Made by a program: the position numbers and the translations under genes. From Alisma plantago-aquatica (lineage: Eukaryota; Streptophyta; Magnoliopsida; Alismatales; Alismataceae), in contig OY856409.1 of NCBI GenBank assembly GCA_963693085.1, positions 657,616,591 to 657,680,590 of the forward strand: DNA of 64,000 nucleotides. Direction: 5' to 3'. Positions 9,751-21,707 of the stretch are shown here, piece by piece (position 1 is the first letter of the stretch; each line of letters begins with the position of its first letter). Below the pieces are notes generated by a model, which was not told the DNA's origin, searched no databases, and saw nothing but the letters and a program-made list of their open reading frames with translations.

Positions 9751-12289
9751 TGACGTGGTTTATTATCGCACTAACAATATCACTCAGGGTTGAAATCCCT
9801 GAGCTTTTACCAAAACCTTGTACAATAATACCACCTACAAGCGGATGGGTCTTATCGCAATATAGTTAAGGATTGAATCCCAAGGGACAATGTTTTTAAG
9901 AATTGTTGCTAGTCTAGTCTAGTTCAAGTAAGGCTAATATTTAGAACAAATATTGATTTGAGTTTAATTAGACTAAATGCAAGAAAGTAAAAGAACAAAA
10001 TTAAAGTTGAATCTAGATTAATGATGAGGATCACTGGGGTGGTCCCGAGTTTCACCACCACTACACATGCAAACATATCCAATCACAAACATCCAGGAAA
10101 GATCTAACCATCCAAATAGAACTACTGCAAACCCTCCCTGAGGGATGTTTAGGTCCACATAAGCATCACCTTAGGCATCAGATTTCTTGTCACCATCCAT
10201 ATCATGCACTTATGGTTCCAAAGATACAGATATCCAACTGAAGTTGTGGCCCTCCCTAAGGGATGTTTAGGCACACAGAAGCATCACTATGGGATAGATG
10301 GATCGTCCCCTCACGGATCATTCACTTACGACCTCAGGGAATCCCATTATATTTCTAGTCAAGGAGTCAACCGCATTAATCGACATTCTATCCTACATAT
10401 TGAAGTTCTCGCAACATAGGAAAGAACAAGATAAAAGCAAGTAGGTGATCAATCTACAAGCAAACATCGATGATTAACAACGAAATGAAAAGTTAAATAC
10501 ATTGCATTGGAATGTTAAAATGAAAAGACATTAAAGCATGGGAAGCGGGGCTAGTCCCCGCACCCCAGTGAAAAGGAACTACTCTCTCATGATGCGAGAA
10601 ACAAGAAGAACAAGAGAGAGGGAAGATTCTGCCATGAGCATGATGCAGAAGGTGGTCACAGCTCGGTGAAGGTACGGTCTTCTACGCCATGTCAGAGCAG
10701 ATGTGGACGAGGAGTGAGGGACACCAAGACATACCGGGTAGTCTTTCTCTCTCCACCTTCCTTCTCTTCTCATTGTTCTTGCTCACAGTAAGAGGAGCAG
10801 GTGTGGATGCATAGGTGGAGTTGATGATGGGCGGATGCACAAGCCTGCCACTCAGCTTGGTTGTGGAGATCGTCCTCCACCAGGGGCCGAGTGCTTCCTA
10901 GGCATAGCTTGGTGGTGGAGTGGAGGATGAGGAGAAATGGAGGTGGAAGAGCTTTTCCAGGGGTCGAGCACGCTAAGTACAGCCTGGTGATGGTCTTGTG
11001 GTAGATCGAAGGGAGAAGGGGTCGAGCTCGCAAAGGAGCAGCCTGGCGGCATCCCGGGTCTGATGCCCAAATGAGGACCATGTTGGTCCTATTTATAGGC
11101 TTGGATGGGGTCTTCATATTTTTTGTGTGAGTCCTTTTTACACAGTTTTGTAAACCGTTAAGTTTTTCGCCATTTTGGCTCCTCACGATCTCTGCCATCA
11201 TGGTTTGGGAAACTTGGTAAGCCCTCACAGTTTTGCAAAAATTATACTTTAACAGTTTGGAAACCAATAAGATGTCTTAACGGTTTGGGTCTCTTGTCCA
11301 CACGGTCTTGGACTCTCCCATTCTTGAGACCGTTAGGGTCTTAACAATCTTGAGAATGATGGTTTCCTTCACACGGTCTTGACTTTCACCAGGTCTTCAC
11401 AGCCTCACAGTCTTGGAAGCACCCAATTGGTTTGGAGACCGATTGCTGCCTCGCGGTCTTGAGACCGTGAGGAGTAGGTCGTGCGATCATTGTGGTGAGC
11501 ACTGGGGAAGGGACGGAGGAGGATTGGTTGCAGCGATGTTATAGCGGGAAGCGTGAGGTTAGGGTTGTAGGTCTCGGAGAAGTAGGACGATGACGGATAA
11601 AGTAGGTGCTCCAAGCAGTCTAGGAGAAGGTATCCTTATGGTTTGAGGACCGCTAGGGCTCTCGCGGTTTGAAGACCGCTAGGGTCCTAGCGGTTTGGGT
11701 GGTCTTTCTCGCGGTCTTGAAGGGGGGCACTACCATGTCTTGAGACTATGAGGCTTCACATGGTCTTGAGACTGTGTGGCCTCACACGGTATTGAGACCA
11801 TGTAGAGGGGTGAAAGTCCAAACTGTGAGAAGAATGGAGATCGTAAAGGGGGTGGACCGAATGGATGATGATGGAGGGGAACTGTGGATCTATGATCGTG
11901 GGGTGAGGAGAAGGCCCAAGATCGAATGGATGATAGTGAGGGTAAAACTGCTAGGGAGTGGAGACTGAATGGTGTCCAAATTGAAAGAAAGAAACTGAAT
12001 GGATAGAGGCCGAATGGTCCAGATTGAATGAGCAGACCGAATAGGCAAACCTCTTGGTCAAAATCAATTGATCAAAACCAAGGCTGAGAGGATCTTGAGT
12101 GAAAGCGGATCTGTAATCGATTGTTCCATTAAATCTACATAAAACAACATATATAATCACAAGTTAATAACAATCCAGTGAATTGAGCAATATTGAATAT
12201 TGTAGGGTTTCAAATGATAAAAGTGAATGTGTTGAGTTGAATTTGTCCCAAAATGGTGACTTGAAATCATGATGAATATGCATTCATTA
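9751..12289 (-). repeat. LTR (5' in element direction) of the Tat/Athila-like element
   Basis: Direct repeat of 2,452-4,966, with a matching TATA word at 11,089-11,099 and a matching palindrome array at about 11,135-11,810. It ends next to the right AATAT duplication (12,290-12,294). Confidence 0.9.
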
Positions 12290-12294
12290 AATAT

Positions 12295-12421
12295 ACTAAC
12301 TAATAGCAAAGTTTTGCTAACCCACTGAGATAAACACTTGCACAGTGGAAACATGGTGGACATGTTTGGATCACTTAGAATGAGATTCATGGGTGATTGG
12401 TTGTAACTACAAGTGGGAGTC
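12295..12421 (+). pseudogene. Ty1/copia pol 3' end and polypurine tract, right half
   Basis: In frame with the copia remnant left of the insertion this reads NSKVLLTH, then HSGNMVDMFGSLRMRFMGDWL and a TAA at 12,404-12,406. This matches the usual plant copia ending (..DPLTKAL...HMGSMGIRYMGDWL). It is followed by the purine tract CAAGTGGGAGTC (12,410-12,421) and an LTR start at 12,422. One stop in the middle marks decay. Confidence 0.65.
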
Positions 12422-13508
12422 TGTTGGTAAGGTGTGCTCAGATAGCCAATCATGTGATGATTGACATGGCATGTAAAAGGATTTGATTAATACTCATGAA
12501 GGCAAGATTCTAATTCATTTTGTTTCATTCAGTTATGAGATAATGAGGAAACATTATGAATGTCTAAAGAATGAAAATTCAAATTGTTGTATGTCTTGAG
12601 GTATTAGCCTTGAAGTTTGAGATCATACGAATGTTAAGAGTTTGTGCATTCTTATCATGTCCCTAGTTGGATGTTACTGTGGAAGGTAGATAGACACCAT
12701 TAACACATAAGAATAGAGTGTGGGTTGGTTGATGACAGAATCTCAGTAGTCATGATATGGCAATATCAAACCAAGCACACAAAAACATGTTAGAGAGCAG
12801 CTATCGGATAGACCCACCTTGAGAGTGACACATGGAAACCATCATTGGTGGTTGTAGTCAGCTTGTATAGTGAAGGTGGTGATTGTGATTCTTAGACCTG
12901 AAATCACTACACTCATCACATGTTGTTGGGCATGCTTTGACATCATCAAACGCAGTCCTAAAACATGGGTTGTTATAAAGGTGATGATTGTGTGACTTTT
13001 ACACATGGGGATAGATTGTGAGTGATAGATATGGGATTTGTCCCTCCTACTGGAGTATGATATCCTAGTCACTTGATAAGTGAGACTGAGAAATGCAAGT
13101 GCATGCACATGTGAATCAATATATGATATTGAGGTCACATTATCTCTGACAATCTACTTTTGATTCAAGAAACATGGATTGAACATTGAGAGGGTGATGA
13201 TTACATGCCTCGGTTTCATCCTGGATATCAGTGACAAAGGAATTATACAATCACTACAACACCTTACACAGATTGTAGGTTGAAGTTGTTCTCCAACTTT
13301 CCATTCACTTGGGTAGCACTGATGTGTGAATAGGCACTGCTCCTTACTTGTGATATCATAAGATAGTTATGGACATTCAATGCCAACATGATATGGGACA
13401 TATAGGGTCACACACATAGGAACTCATATAGAAGAGGTGCTTATCTTAAATGATGGCTGGATTGATTACTAAAGTGTTTAGGTATTCAATTCACACAATG
13501 GATTGATT
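12422..13508 (+). mobile_element. Copia 3' LTR (start defined, end not resolved)
   Basis: Begins TGTTGGTAAGG directly after the copia purine tract. No gene is readable to 13,508. The right end is not a clean CA terminus; instead the sequence passes directly into the truncated LARD LTR at 13,509. The second copy of this LTR is not in the window, so its length is uncertain. Confidence 0.5.
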
Positions 13509-13624
13509 ACTCATATCGTGCAAGTCATCTTCTACCTCTAGCCACCCATTACCATCTTGTACAAGGAAAACAAGCTAAAGGCAGTAATAAAACGTAGCAT
13601 TCCCATTAGATAAGATTCCAAGAT

Positions 13625-13626
<2 letters not shown>

Positions 13627-13656
<30 letters not shown>
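13627..13656. repeat. (AT)15 microsatellite, LARD LTR copy 1
   Basis: Thirty bases of AT. The orthologous tract is 106 bases in copy 2 and 10 bases in copy 3. Confidence 0.95.
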
Positions 13657-13658
<2 letters not shown>

Positions 13659-14186
13659 ATCATGGAAAAAAAATTAACGATTTAAGTACAAGAACCATCA
13701 TATACATATATGGAGAGTGTGCATAGTAGAGATGGTTTAGATTTATGTAACCCGCCTTAAGAGGATCTCCATGAAAGACATAAAACTCCATGATCCAAGC
13801 AGCAAATATATGTTCTCTTCCAAGAATAGCACCCATCCAAAGCTCACCACCTCAAGAAACAAAGGAAGAAGAAGAAGAAACCATGGTTATGTATAGCTCA
13901 AGAAGAAGAAAGGAGGGAAGATGACCACGTCCTTGCTTACTCTTATCAAGGGCCTATCCATGGACGAGAGGGAAAGAGGAAGGTCAAGAAGTAAGCACAA
14001 GGAAAAACTAGCAAAGAAGCATGACTCGCCAAGGTTGGATCTTGAGCAAGGAGTTTTCATGGCCAAGGAGCTCGCCCCTCCATGCTCCATGGAAGTCTTC
14101 CTTATCTCCCAAGATCCCATGCTCGTCACATACAGGTAGGGGAAGGAAGGTGGCCAAAAAGGATTGCTTGGCTAAGGAGGAAGGGA

Positions 14187-14194
14187 GTTATATA
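14187..14194 (-). promoter_or_regulatory. Candidate TATA box in LARD LTR (copy 1)
   Basis: TATATAAC on the - strand, about 755 bases from the LTR start. Repeated in copy 2 (about 22,257-22,264) and copy 3 (30,009-30,016). Functional status unknown. Confidence 0.35.
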
Positions 14195-15708
14195 CACCAA
14201 GGAAGAGAGAGGTAGCAAGGGAGAGGTGTCATAACCACATAAACCAAGGTGCCACTTGCTCTAGCTCATAACGTCACGTGTTGCCATCCTAGCAGCTCAT
14301 GCATGGCCTGGTGATACACTCTAGGAAGTGTATCGTGCAGCTGGGCAGCTGCCATGGCTGACACACCCATGTTGGGCGACACACCTTCATGTCCTAGCCG
14401 ATACACGAAAGGACAAGGTGACATATGTAACACATATATGTTATAAAGACCATATAAGGATGTCATTCCTCATCTATCAACCAAACAAGGTGCCCCATCA
14501 TCCATACTCATTCTAGATGATGTCACACACAAAAACGAAGACTCTAGAGCTGATAAATTGCACATTGATCCCTCCACTTTGGGTAAATTGCAATTTACAC
14601 CAAAACTAGCACAAAAAGCATAAACATCAACCAACCAAGCTCAAACTTGAAACATAGGTCCTCCACAAGGTGCCCCACGGCATAATTCTCTTTCTAATGA
14701 TGTAAGAGAACTAAAGGCATGCTTTACATGTGACATATTGCAATATAACCCCTAACTTTGGGTAAATTGCACTTTGGTCCAAAACAAGCAAACATTGCTC
14801 AAACATCATCCAAACGGGACCAAACTAGAAACATGAGCTTGTCACATGATACCAAAACAACTTAGAAGATTAGATTAAGGTTCTAAGTACCTTTCCTAAG
14901 CAAAGCAAATAGGGTTAGCCCAAAACCTGGGTCAGGGTCCTTACAAGTCATAAACCCCTAACAAGGATTTCGTCCCCGAAATCCCGAGCGGAATGAAGAT
15001 AGGTGTTACTTGTGCGTCACATCAAACAACTCCGCAAAGCTCCCAGGTGTCATAGATCTGAGCCCAAGATACTTTCTCTTTTCCCAGAGCCACTCAGAGT
15101 TTCCTTGTACTGGTCACATACTCAAAACCCTCAGCTCATCATCCCTTGCCTGGTAACACTCTTAGATACTGAAGCATTATATGCAACTCGTATTACTCAG
15201 GTATCAGTTCTTTCTACTGATGTATCATATTCCACATTATGTTTCCGCTATGCTATTCTGATCTCACAGGCTTGGCACTTTAAGCTTTGCATAACTTGTA
15301 TTACTGTCTTTCTACTATATATGTTTCAACTGTTCCTTCTCTTTTCACAAAGGATGTCTCTACTCAAGGGGAATCTTTCTCAGAAGAGGTTATCACAAGA
15401 TACATACTCTACAAAACACATGTATGCACATGACAGGGTTCAACTAGATGAACTTTCCCAAGATGACCTTACAACACTTCTTTCCCTTGGGTGCATACCT
15501 TCCGATGTCATGTTTATGCGGAGCATAAACCCCTAACATATGATAGCCACACTATAGGCACATAGTCGGATCAAACCAAAGCCAACCTTTCCATCTGAGA
15601 CAACTTCACACCTTTCCAAGGATATCCATTCCCAGGGTTATAGCGATCCTTTACATGTCACATAGAAAGGGATGCACCCGACTATCACATCCGGGAAAGG
15701 AAAGGATA

Positions 15709-16160
15709 TGGAGAAGGGTATACTTCATCCTGCACAACCAAGTCATCAACAAGGTGCTCAACAACAGACTATCTCTCTTCTGACTAATAGGAAGGAAACA
15801 TCTACCAAACGTACAACAAGCGCTCAAAGGGGGTACATCATGAACTGGATCAACCAAAGAATATAAAAGGCAAGAAGAAGACAAAGCAGAATGGAGTGAC
15901 TTCATTCGACCTGTCACCACACACTGGTTATTCAGGATGGAGAAGGGTATACTTCATCCTGCACAACCAAGTCATCAACAAGGTGCTCAACAACAGACTA
16001 TCTCTCTTCTGACTAATAGGAAGGAAACATCTACCAAACGTACAACAAGCGCTCAAAGGGGGTACATCATGAACTGGATCAACCAAAGAATATAAAAGGC
16101 AAGAAGAAGACAAAGCAGAATGGAGTGACTTCATTCGACCTGTCACCACACTGGTTATTC
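15709..16160. repeat. 229-bp tandem duplication in internal copy A
   Basis: GAGAAGGGTATACTTCATCC starts at 15,711 and again at 15,940, and the sequence between repeats nearly exactly up to GGTTATTC. Internal copy B has a single copy (about 23,755-23,977), so the duplication arose after the two internals separated. Confidence 0.9.
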
Positions 16161-17401
16161 TACCGTTTCTGGCCAGCTTATGCCACAAGATCTAACTGTT
16201 TCCTGTTGCCATCTGTTTCCTGAGCAAACCATCCAGTCCTCACTTGCTTATCCTTATCAACGTTCCTCTGTGATGTCGAACTGCAACTTCGAGGGTCACC
16301 ACATAGATCTAGACTTCCAAAACAAGCTTCCAGCTTGTAGGTTCAAGGCCAAGGATGATTGGTCAGGACGGTTCACCTTCATACCTCCATGATCTAGGCA
16401 TCTTGATTCTCAACCCCTTCTCAGAAGGCATGCCAAGAGGATCCTACCGTCATCATCCATCACAAACATTCCCATCTTGGAGCCAAAGTCCGAGATCAAC
16501 TGATACTTTTCGAAGTATCCAAACAGCGATCACTTCAAAGGCACACATATCAAGTGACACAAGGTCCACTTGACTGCCACTCCCTTGAAAGGAAGGGATG
16601 CAAGAGAACAAACTCTCCCCATCAACCCATCAACATCTATGGTTTCATATCAAAGGGGAGGATATTATCACTTTCTTTGATCCTTACATGAGTTTCCAAT
16701 TGTTTATGCAATGTTAAACCTTGTTCCTTCTGGTTCTTATCTTGTATCTTCTTGGGTTCCTTGCACTTGTCATTATTCTTCTTCTCTTGTTACCATTACA
16801 TCATACTCATGATTAGTTCCCAATTATATCAGATTTTTGTTTTCTCTTTGTGATAAAGATCGTTATTCTTCACATAATCTTTATTGAACAAGGATCATCT
16901 TCCTGGTTTTCTGTTTCTTATCACGAATTTGCACTTTATTCTTTCACATTTTTGCTTACGTTCATTGGTTGTTCTGAGATTATCTCAGGTTCAATCTTGT
17001 TTACTCATCACTTATTCTTCTCTTTCTTCTAACTTTATCTTTACTTTTAGGTGTTTTCTTCATCTTGTGTAAGTTCTATGTTTTAACTTATGTTGTTATC
17101 ACAAGTTAATCTGTCTTTTATCATATATGTCTCTTGAGATTACAGTTTCAAGAAATTATCTCATCATATTCTTAATTTTGTTATGCTCTTTAGATTGCTC
17201 CAGAATGACTACTTGATCAGAGTAATCAAGGAGGAAACAATCTAATGCTCCATACTTACCTTTGCCTTCAATATTTGAATACCTGGCCAGGGCATCAAGT
17301 ATTGAGATTAGGTAGTATGCACCATATATTATGTCATGGTCCAACCTTAGACACCATCCTAATCCTAGTCCCAGTGTCCCTGTAGACTCGGTGAACCTAG
17401 A

Positions 17402-17413
17402 GCTCTGATACCA
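17402..17413 (-). other. Primer-binding site, initiator tRNA-Met type (copy A)
   Basis: TGGTATCAGAGC on the - strand is the standard plant initiator-Met primer site, four bases from the LTR boundary at 17,418. Confidence 0.85.
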
Positions 17414-18829
17414 ACACTGTAACACCTCATCCACAACAAAACACGATTACATGCTAACCAGAGGATCACTGAAAAACACGGGAAATTAAAACTGATTTAC
17501 AACAAGCACCACAAGAAGAAACATATAATATCTGAGTCAACACTTTGCATATCATAGCATGTTTCCAAGGTGCTACAACATAATTTCCCATCATATTGTT
17601 ACATGAAATAACTGTTGCTGGACGCTTTACATCAAGATACATATCAGAAACCATACACCGATCATTATACGAGAAACATTGAAAAACTCTCCCGAAGACC
17701 TGAGTGTACAGGGACGACATATAGGACTCTACTGCTAGACGCTATCTATCCCACCAGGTACGATACCTCAGCATAACTTCCGTAGCCACATGATCTTCGT
17801 CTCGCCAGGCACGTCCACCTAAAAAGGGTTATTAACCAGAAGGGTGAGACACACAGTCCCAGCGAGAAACATAACCCTCTACCAGCTTTATAATGATCAT
17901 AGATAACTGATATAAACAAATTATAAGAGCAGTATACTGAGTAGGGCTATTCTTACCAGCAATCTTACCAAGATATTCATGAGGCCTATAACCAGGTACT
18001 CTTTATGGAACATGATTGACAAGATAAGCTTTATACGATCTTATCACATGATATAAGGAATGTATGATAAACTACAAGTTTATAACCAGAGCCACTATAC
18101 AAACAAGGCCTCAACAAATGTTCCATATTTGCCCTAAGTAAAGATACTATACGGCTTGCTTACAAATTATTATGCCCTGAGGAAGTGAGCCATACCGCTC
18201 AAATCCAATCGACGGCTACAAAACCCAGAGCCGGTGCCATACAAGGTCAATGGAAGAGCCGGACTCCATGACCTCCCACCTCGTGGTCAGTGCACGAGTA
18301 CAACACAAGCAGGACTGCAGTCTCATGCTTAAGTGGCCTCAGCCACAGGGTCAGCTCCCACAGGCTACCCTCTGCCTAGCTCGCCTTGGTACAGGTCTCG
18401 GTGCTAGTGAAACTGAGCCACGGGCCTGTTCACGATGCTCTGAGCCATGAATGCATTCATGCTCCCATATCACATATCCTGAGCCACGGGCCTGTTCACC
18501 ATGCTCTATACATATCTCGAGTCTGCAACCGCAGCTGCACTCGAATCCTCACTATTTTAGGCTAGGAGAAACCTCGCATATTCAACAATATGCGCTCCGG
18601 GTTAACCCGCAGGAGAACCTGTTTCACCATCACCAGCTCCTGACGATGATGGATCTATGGCCAGGGCAAACTACATGAAAGATTCATCTGTAATTAGTTA
18701 TGTATTTTAAGTATATTGTTGGGGCAATCAAGTTGTATTAAGAAACCATATATATAACATGAACAACATTATATTCATTACATTTATGTTATATTGCTAC
18801 TGCCATTTCCATTGCCCTCAACAATCATC

Positions 18830-19010
18830 ACATTGTTGGGGGATATAAATCCCTCACATCATCTCATAGTACTACTGCCTCTCAAGGCTTCATCATTTCA
18901 TATCATCATGGGATACCAATCCCTGAGTTCCTCACATTACACCAGTGCCTCTCAAGGCATCATCATCATCATTAGGGGATATCAATCCCTCATGTCATCA
19001 CTAGAGGATC
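18830..19010. repeat. Minisatellite, about 70 bp x 2.5, LARD LTR copy 2
   Basis: Units share GGGATA-CAATCCCT and GCCTCTCAAGGC-TCATCAT. The same array lies in copy 3 at about 26,673-26,850. Confidence 0.8.
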
Positions 19011-19804
19011 ACACCTAAACATGCATTTCTCATTATACTGGTGATATATGTTATCTCATCATCAAAACACATGATTACTTAGAAATTGCACATATATCAA
19101 GTGTTGTACAAAGCGTGTAATCATATAATCACCATAGCTCTTACTTGGCTATGAATTCAATACACATGCATGGTTAGCTTGCATAAGAAAGAGATAACTA
19201 GATCACCAAACACAGAACATAGATCCTTTAGAGAACATATTATGATTAGCATGCTATCAAGGATTTAGATGTACAGGATTAGAACAACATCCATGTTCAT
19301 AGTTGTGTCTGTAGTTAATTTAGATTATTGTTATCAAGCTATGAGCATCCATCATGCCCCATATCTCATGAACATGTCTTTGATTATCATGTCATCAAGA
19401 ATAAGGTTTATAGCATTGGAATATTCTTCCATAATTATGAACATACACAGATTAATGTCATAACTAGTGTATAAATCAATACATACTAATGTTACCACAT
19501 CATGGGTATCCCATCATACTCTATATCTTAGCACATCATCCCTAAGGATTAACTTTAAGGATCATACACCATGATCCACCATCCCGCTTAATCAGAAGTT
19601 CATCTATCATTAACCATAAGTAACCACTATACAAGGGTTCACAACCTATTTTCTTATTTCATTATTAACATAGGTGTAGGGTTCAAGGTGATTAAACCAT
19701 ATCAGATGTATCCTTGTTATATATGCATTCCGGGTTACAAGAAACCTCACCAAAGCTTCTGCAACTCTCACTATAGGTATGACGGTAGTGCCACCCCTCA
19801 CTAA

Positions 19805-21500
19805 AAGAGGTATCGGATAGAGTACCAACCCTCATCCAAAGTCGTCGGCCTCAAGCATGACATGCACCCACGCATCAAGGGGATAACGGCCAGACTTAGA
19901 CCTAATGGTGTGTCGTGCAGCCATGGACCAAGAGTATAATGTGCAATCGAGTGTAATGACATCACAACCAGCCTTAACGGCCAAGACCGTATCACCCATT
20001 AGGGTTAGGGTTCCATGTTGGGCAACTTACCATCACCATATCGTCTGAAACCATAACACCTAGGATCACGGTACACAAGGTCAAACCATAATGCCCAACA
20101 AGCATACAACTGGCATATCTCAAACAACACCATGGCACCTGAGGTAGCCTATCATCCAACTAGGTTAAGTTCAACCATATCGACCAAAACCATGGTGCCC
20201 ATCAAGAACACCTACTTGGTTAATGCATTAAGATACTCAAGGGCTTTCATACCACCCAAGGTACACTACAATGTTGCCATGATGCCCATGGTACCCTATC
20301 CTCCAAGGTACCGTCAATCTCAACATAGGTACCGACCAAACCTCAACCCTAGGACCATCCAAGCTATCAAGTATGAGCACATGTTGGGTAATCATCCAAT
20401 AGAGAGAGACCATGTGTCGGGCAAGGCATATCGGCCAAGGTAACATATCTCCTTACGGGGTATCGGCCATACACTTAGCCATGTCGTCACCCAAATCATG
20501 CACGCCTACACACTTATAAAGTTCTAGGGTTAATGATATCGGGCATCATAAGGAGGGATCACCCATATCTCCCATCCTCATATCCTTATCGCCCATGGAG
20601 CACCATATAGGGCACCTAGCATATCACCCAAGGAATCATCGCAATAAGAGTATCGCTATCGATCAGCTTAGGGTTAGGACACTCTATCACTCAAGCTCCA
20701 TGTCTTCCATAGGCACAATGTTGGGAACTCACTCAAAGAGCGTCGTGCAAGCACAAACCTCATGCCCGACACAAAATCCCCTCAACCACGCTCATATCAG
20801 TCAGGGAGGCAGCCATGGTATCGCCGAGCAAGTACTACCATGGTAAGGAGTCATATCGGGCAGTATAACGTTCAAGGCAAACCCTAGGTGAGGGGGTATC
20901 ATTTAGGGCACCAAGAGGTGTATCGTGCAAGGGTACAAGGACCACACCAAGTTGGTCACCTTCAACATCAAGACCAAGTCGTGTAACAAGGGTAGTTCAT
21001 CTATGTCACCCAGAACAACCCTATCGTCCAAACTAGGGTTGAAGCCCCATATCGTCCAAGACTCTAGAGTTAGGGTTTTATGTCGGCCAACCACCATCAT
21101 CTTGGGTAGATGCACATATCAGTCACAAGATCACTAAAGAGTTCACCTATCATATCACCCAAGGCTCAACTCTAGAAGAGGGTATCGGGCAACACACTCA
21201 AAGGGTCATCATGGAAACATATCGGCCAAGAGCCCATCCAAGGGTCTAGCAACCATGTCTTCCAAAGCTTGTCTCTAGGGTGGATAGGAGATATTGGGCA
21301 TCAAGGTGCAACTATTACCAACCCATCATATCATACATATGTCTAGGTCATAGGCTCACCTTTCAAGTCCAAAGGAGAGAAAGGGGTGTTTCCATAATCA
21401 TCGACCAAAGCATAGACTATAGAATAAGGCACTGTATCGGGTAAAGGACCATATCGGGCAACCTAGTTGTATCGGCCAAAGACTCATATCGTGCAAGTCA
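19805..21500. repeat. Field of TATCG(G/T)(G/C)CAA words, LARD LTR copy 2
   Basis: More than 20 instances of a 10-base word such as TATCGGGCAA, TATCGGCCAA, TATCGTCCAA, TATCGTGCAA and TATCGCCCAA, separated by unrelated sequence. Variants with TG or CA in place of CG are also common. Copy 3 has the same field at about 27,650-29,345. Confidence 0.75.
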
Positions 21501-21597
21501 TCTTCTACCTCTATCCACCCATTACCATCTTGTACAAGGAAAACAAGCTAAAGGAATTAATAAAATGTAGCATTCCCATTAGATAAGATTCCAAGTT

Positions 21598-21707
<110 letters not shown>

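Larger units (their letters stand above)
2452..12289 (-). mobile_element. Complete Tat/Athila-like LTR element with Gag-protease only (TR-GAG-like)
   Basis: A 9.8-kb element in - orientation. It has LTRs of 2,515 bp (2,452-4,966) and 2,539 bp (9,751-12,289), a perfect AATAT duplication at the edges, an Asp-tRNA primer site next to the right LTR, and a purine-rich tract next to the left LTR. The internal region (4,967-9,750) carries one decayed frame with Gag, a CCHC zinc knuckle, an aspartic protease and a roughly 150-codon extension. I could not read reverse transcriptase, RNase H or integrase in any frame. Plant Athila/Tat relatives normally carry all of these, so the element resembles the TR-GAG non-autonomous class, which must borrow polymerase. 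The right LTR starts (in element direction) TA instead of TG, a point change. Confidence 0.85.
13509..14945 (-). repeat. LARD LTR copy 1 (truncated, 1.44 kb)
   Basis: Corresponds to the last quarter (+ strand) of the full LTRs, i.e. from their (TA)n tract neighbourhood to the end. Homology with copy 2 starts at ACTCATATCGTGCAAGTC (13,509 against about 21,482). Ends GGTCCTTACA at 14,945. Confidence 0.85.
14946..17417 (-). other. LARD internal region, copy A (non-coding)
   Basis: Between LTR copies 1 and 2. Next to the left LTR the - strand reads GATTTCGGGGACGAAATCC then TTAGGGGTTTATG, the relic of a gypsy pol end plus purine tract. At the other end is the primer site (17,402-17,413). No Gag, protease, reverse transcriptase or integrase motif was found on either strand. 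A 229-bp segment is tandemly duplicated at about 15,709-16,160. Confidence 0.75.

Noticed and set aside
15003..15536. A 177-codon + strand open frame in LARD internal copy A, also present (168 codons) at 23,072-23,578.
   Set aside because: It lies antisense to the element, has no recognisable domain or usual amino-acid balance, and its presence in both copies follows from the recent duplication of the internals rather than from selection.
17402..17413. tRNA-Met-like sequence.
   Set aside because: Only the 12-base complement of the tRNA 3' end, i.e. a primer-binding site, not a tRNA gene.
20003..20016. Telomere-like TTAGGGTTAGGGTT (also near 27,841).
   Set aside because: Only two units, within an LTR copy; not a telomere array.
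20132..20443. Conserved-looking open frames in the LARD LTRs (also 27,975-28,286 and 20,925-21,137).
   Set aside because: They sit within the TATCG-word field of near-identical LTR copies, are short and low in complexity, and have no domain.
19805..21500. Regularly recurring short words suggesting a CRISPR-like array.
   Set aside because: The words are degenerate, irregularly spaced, lack repeat/spacer structure and lie in a plant LTR.
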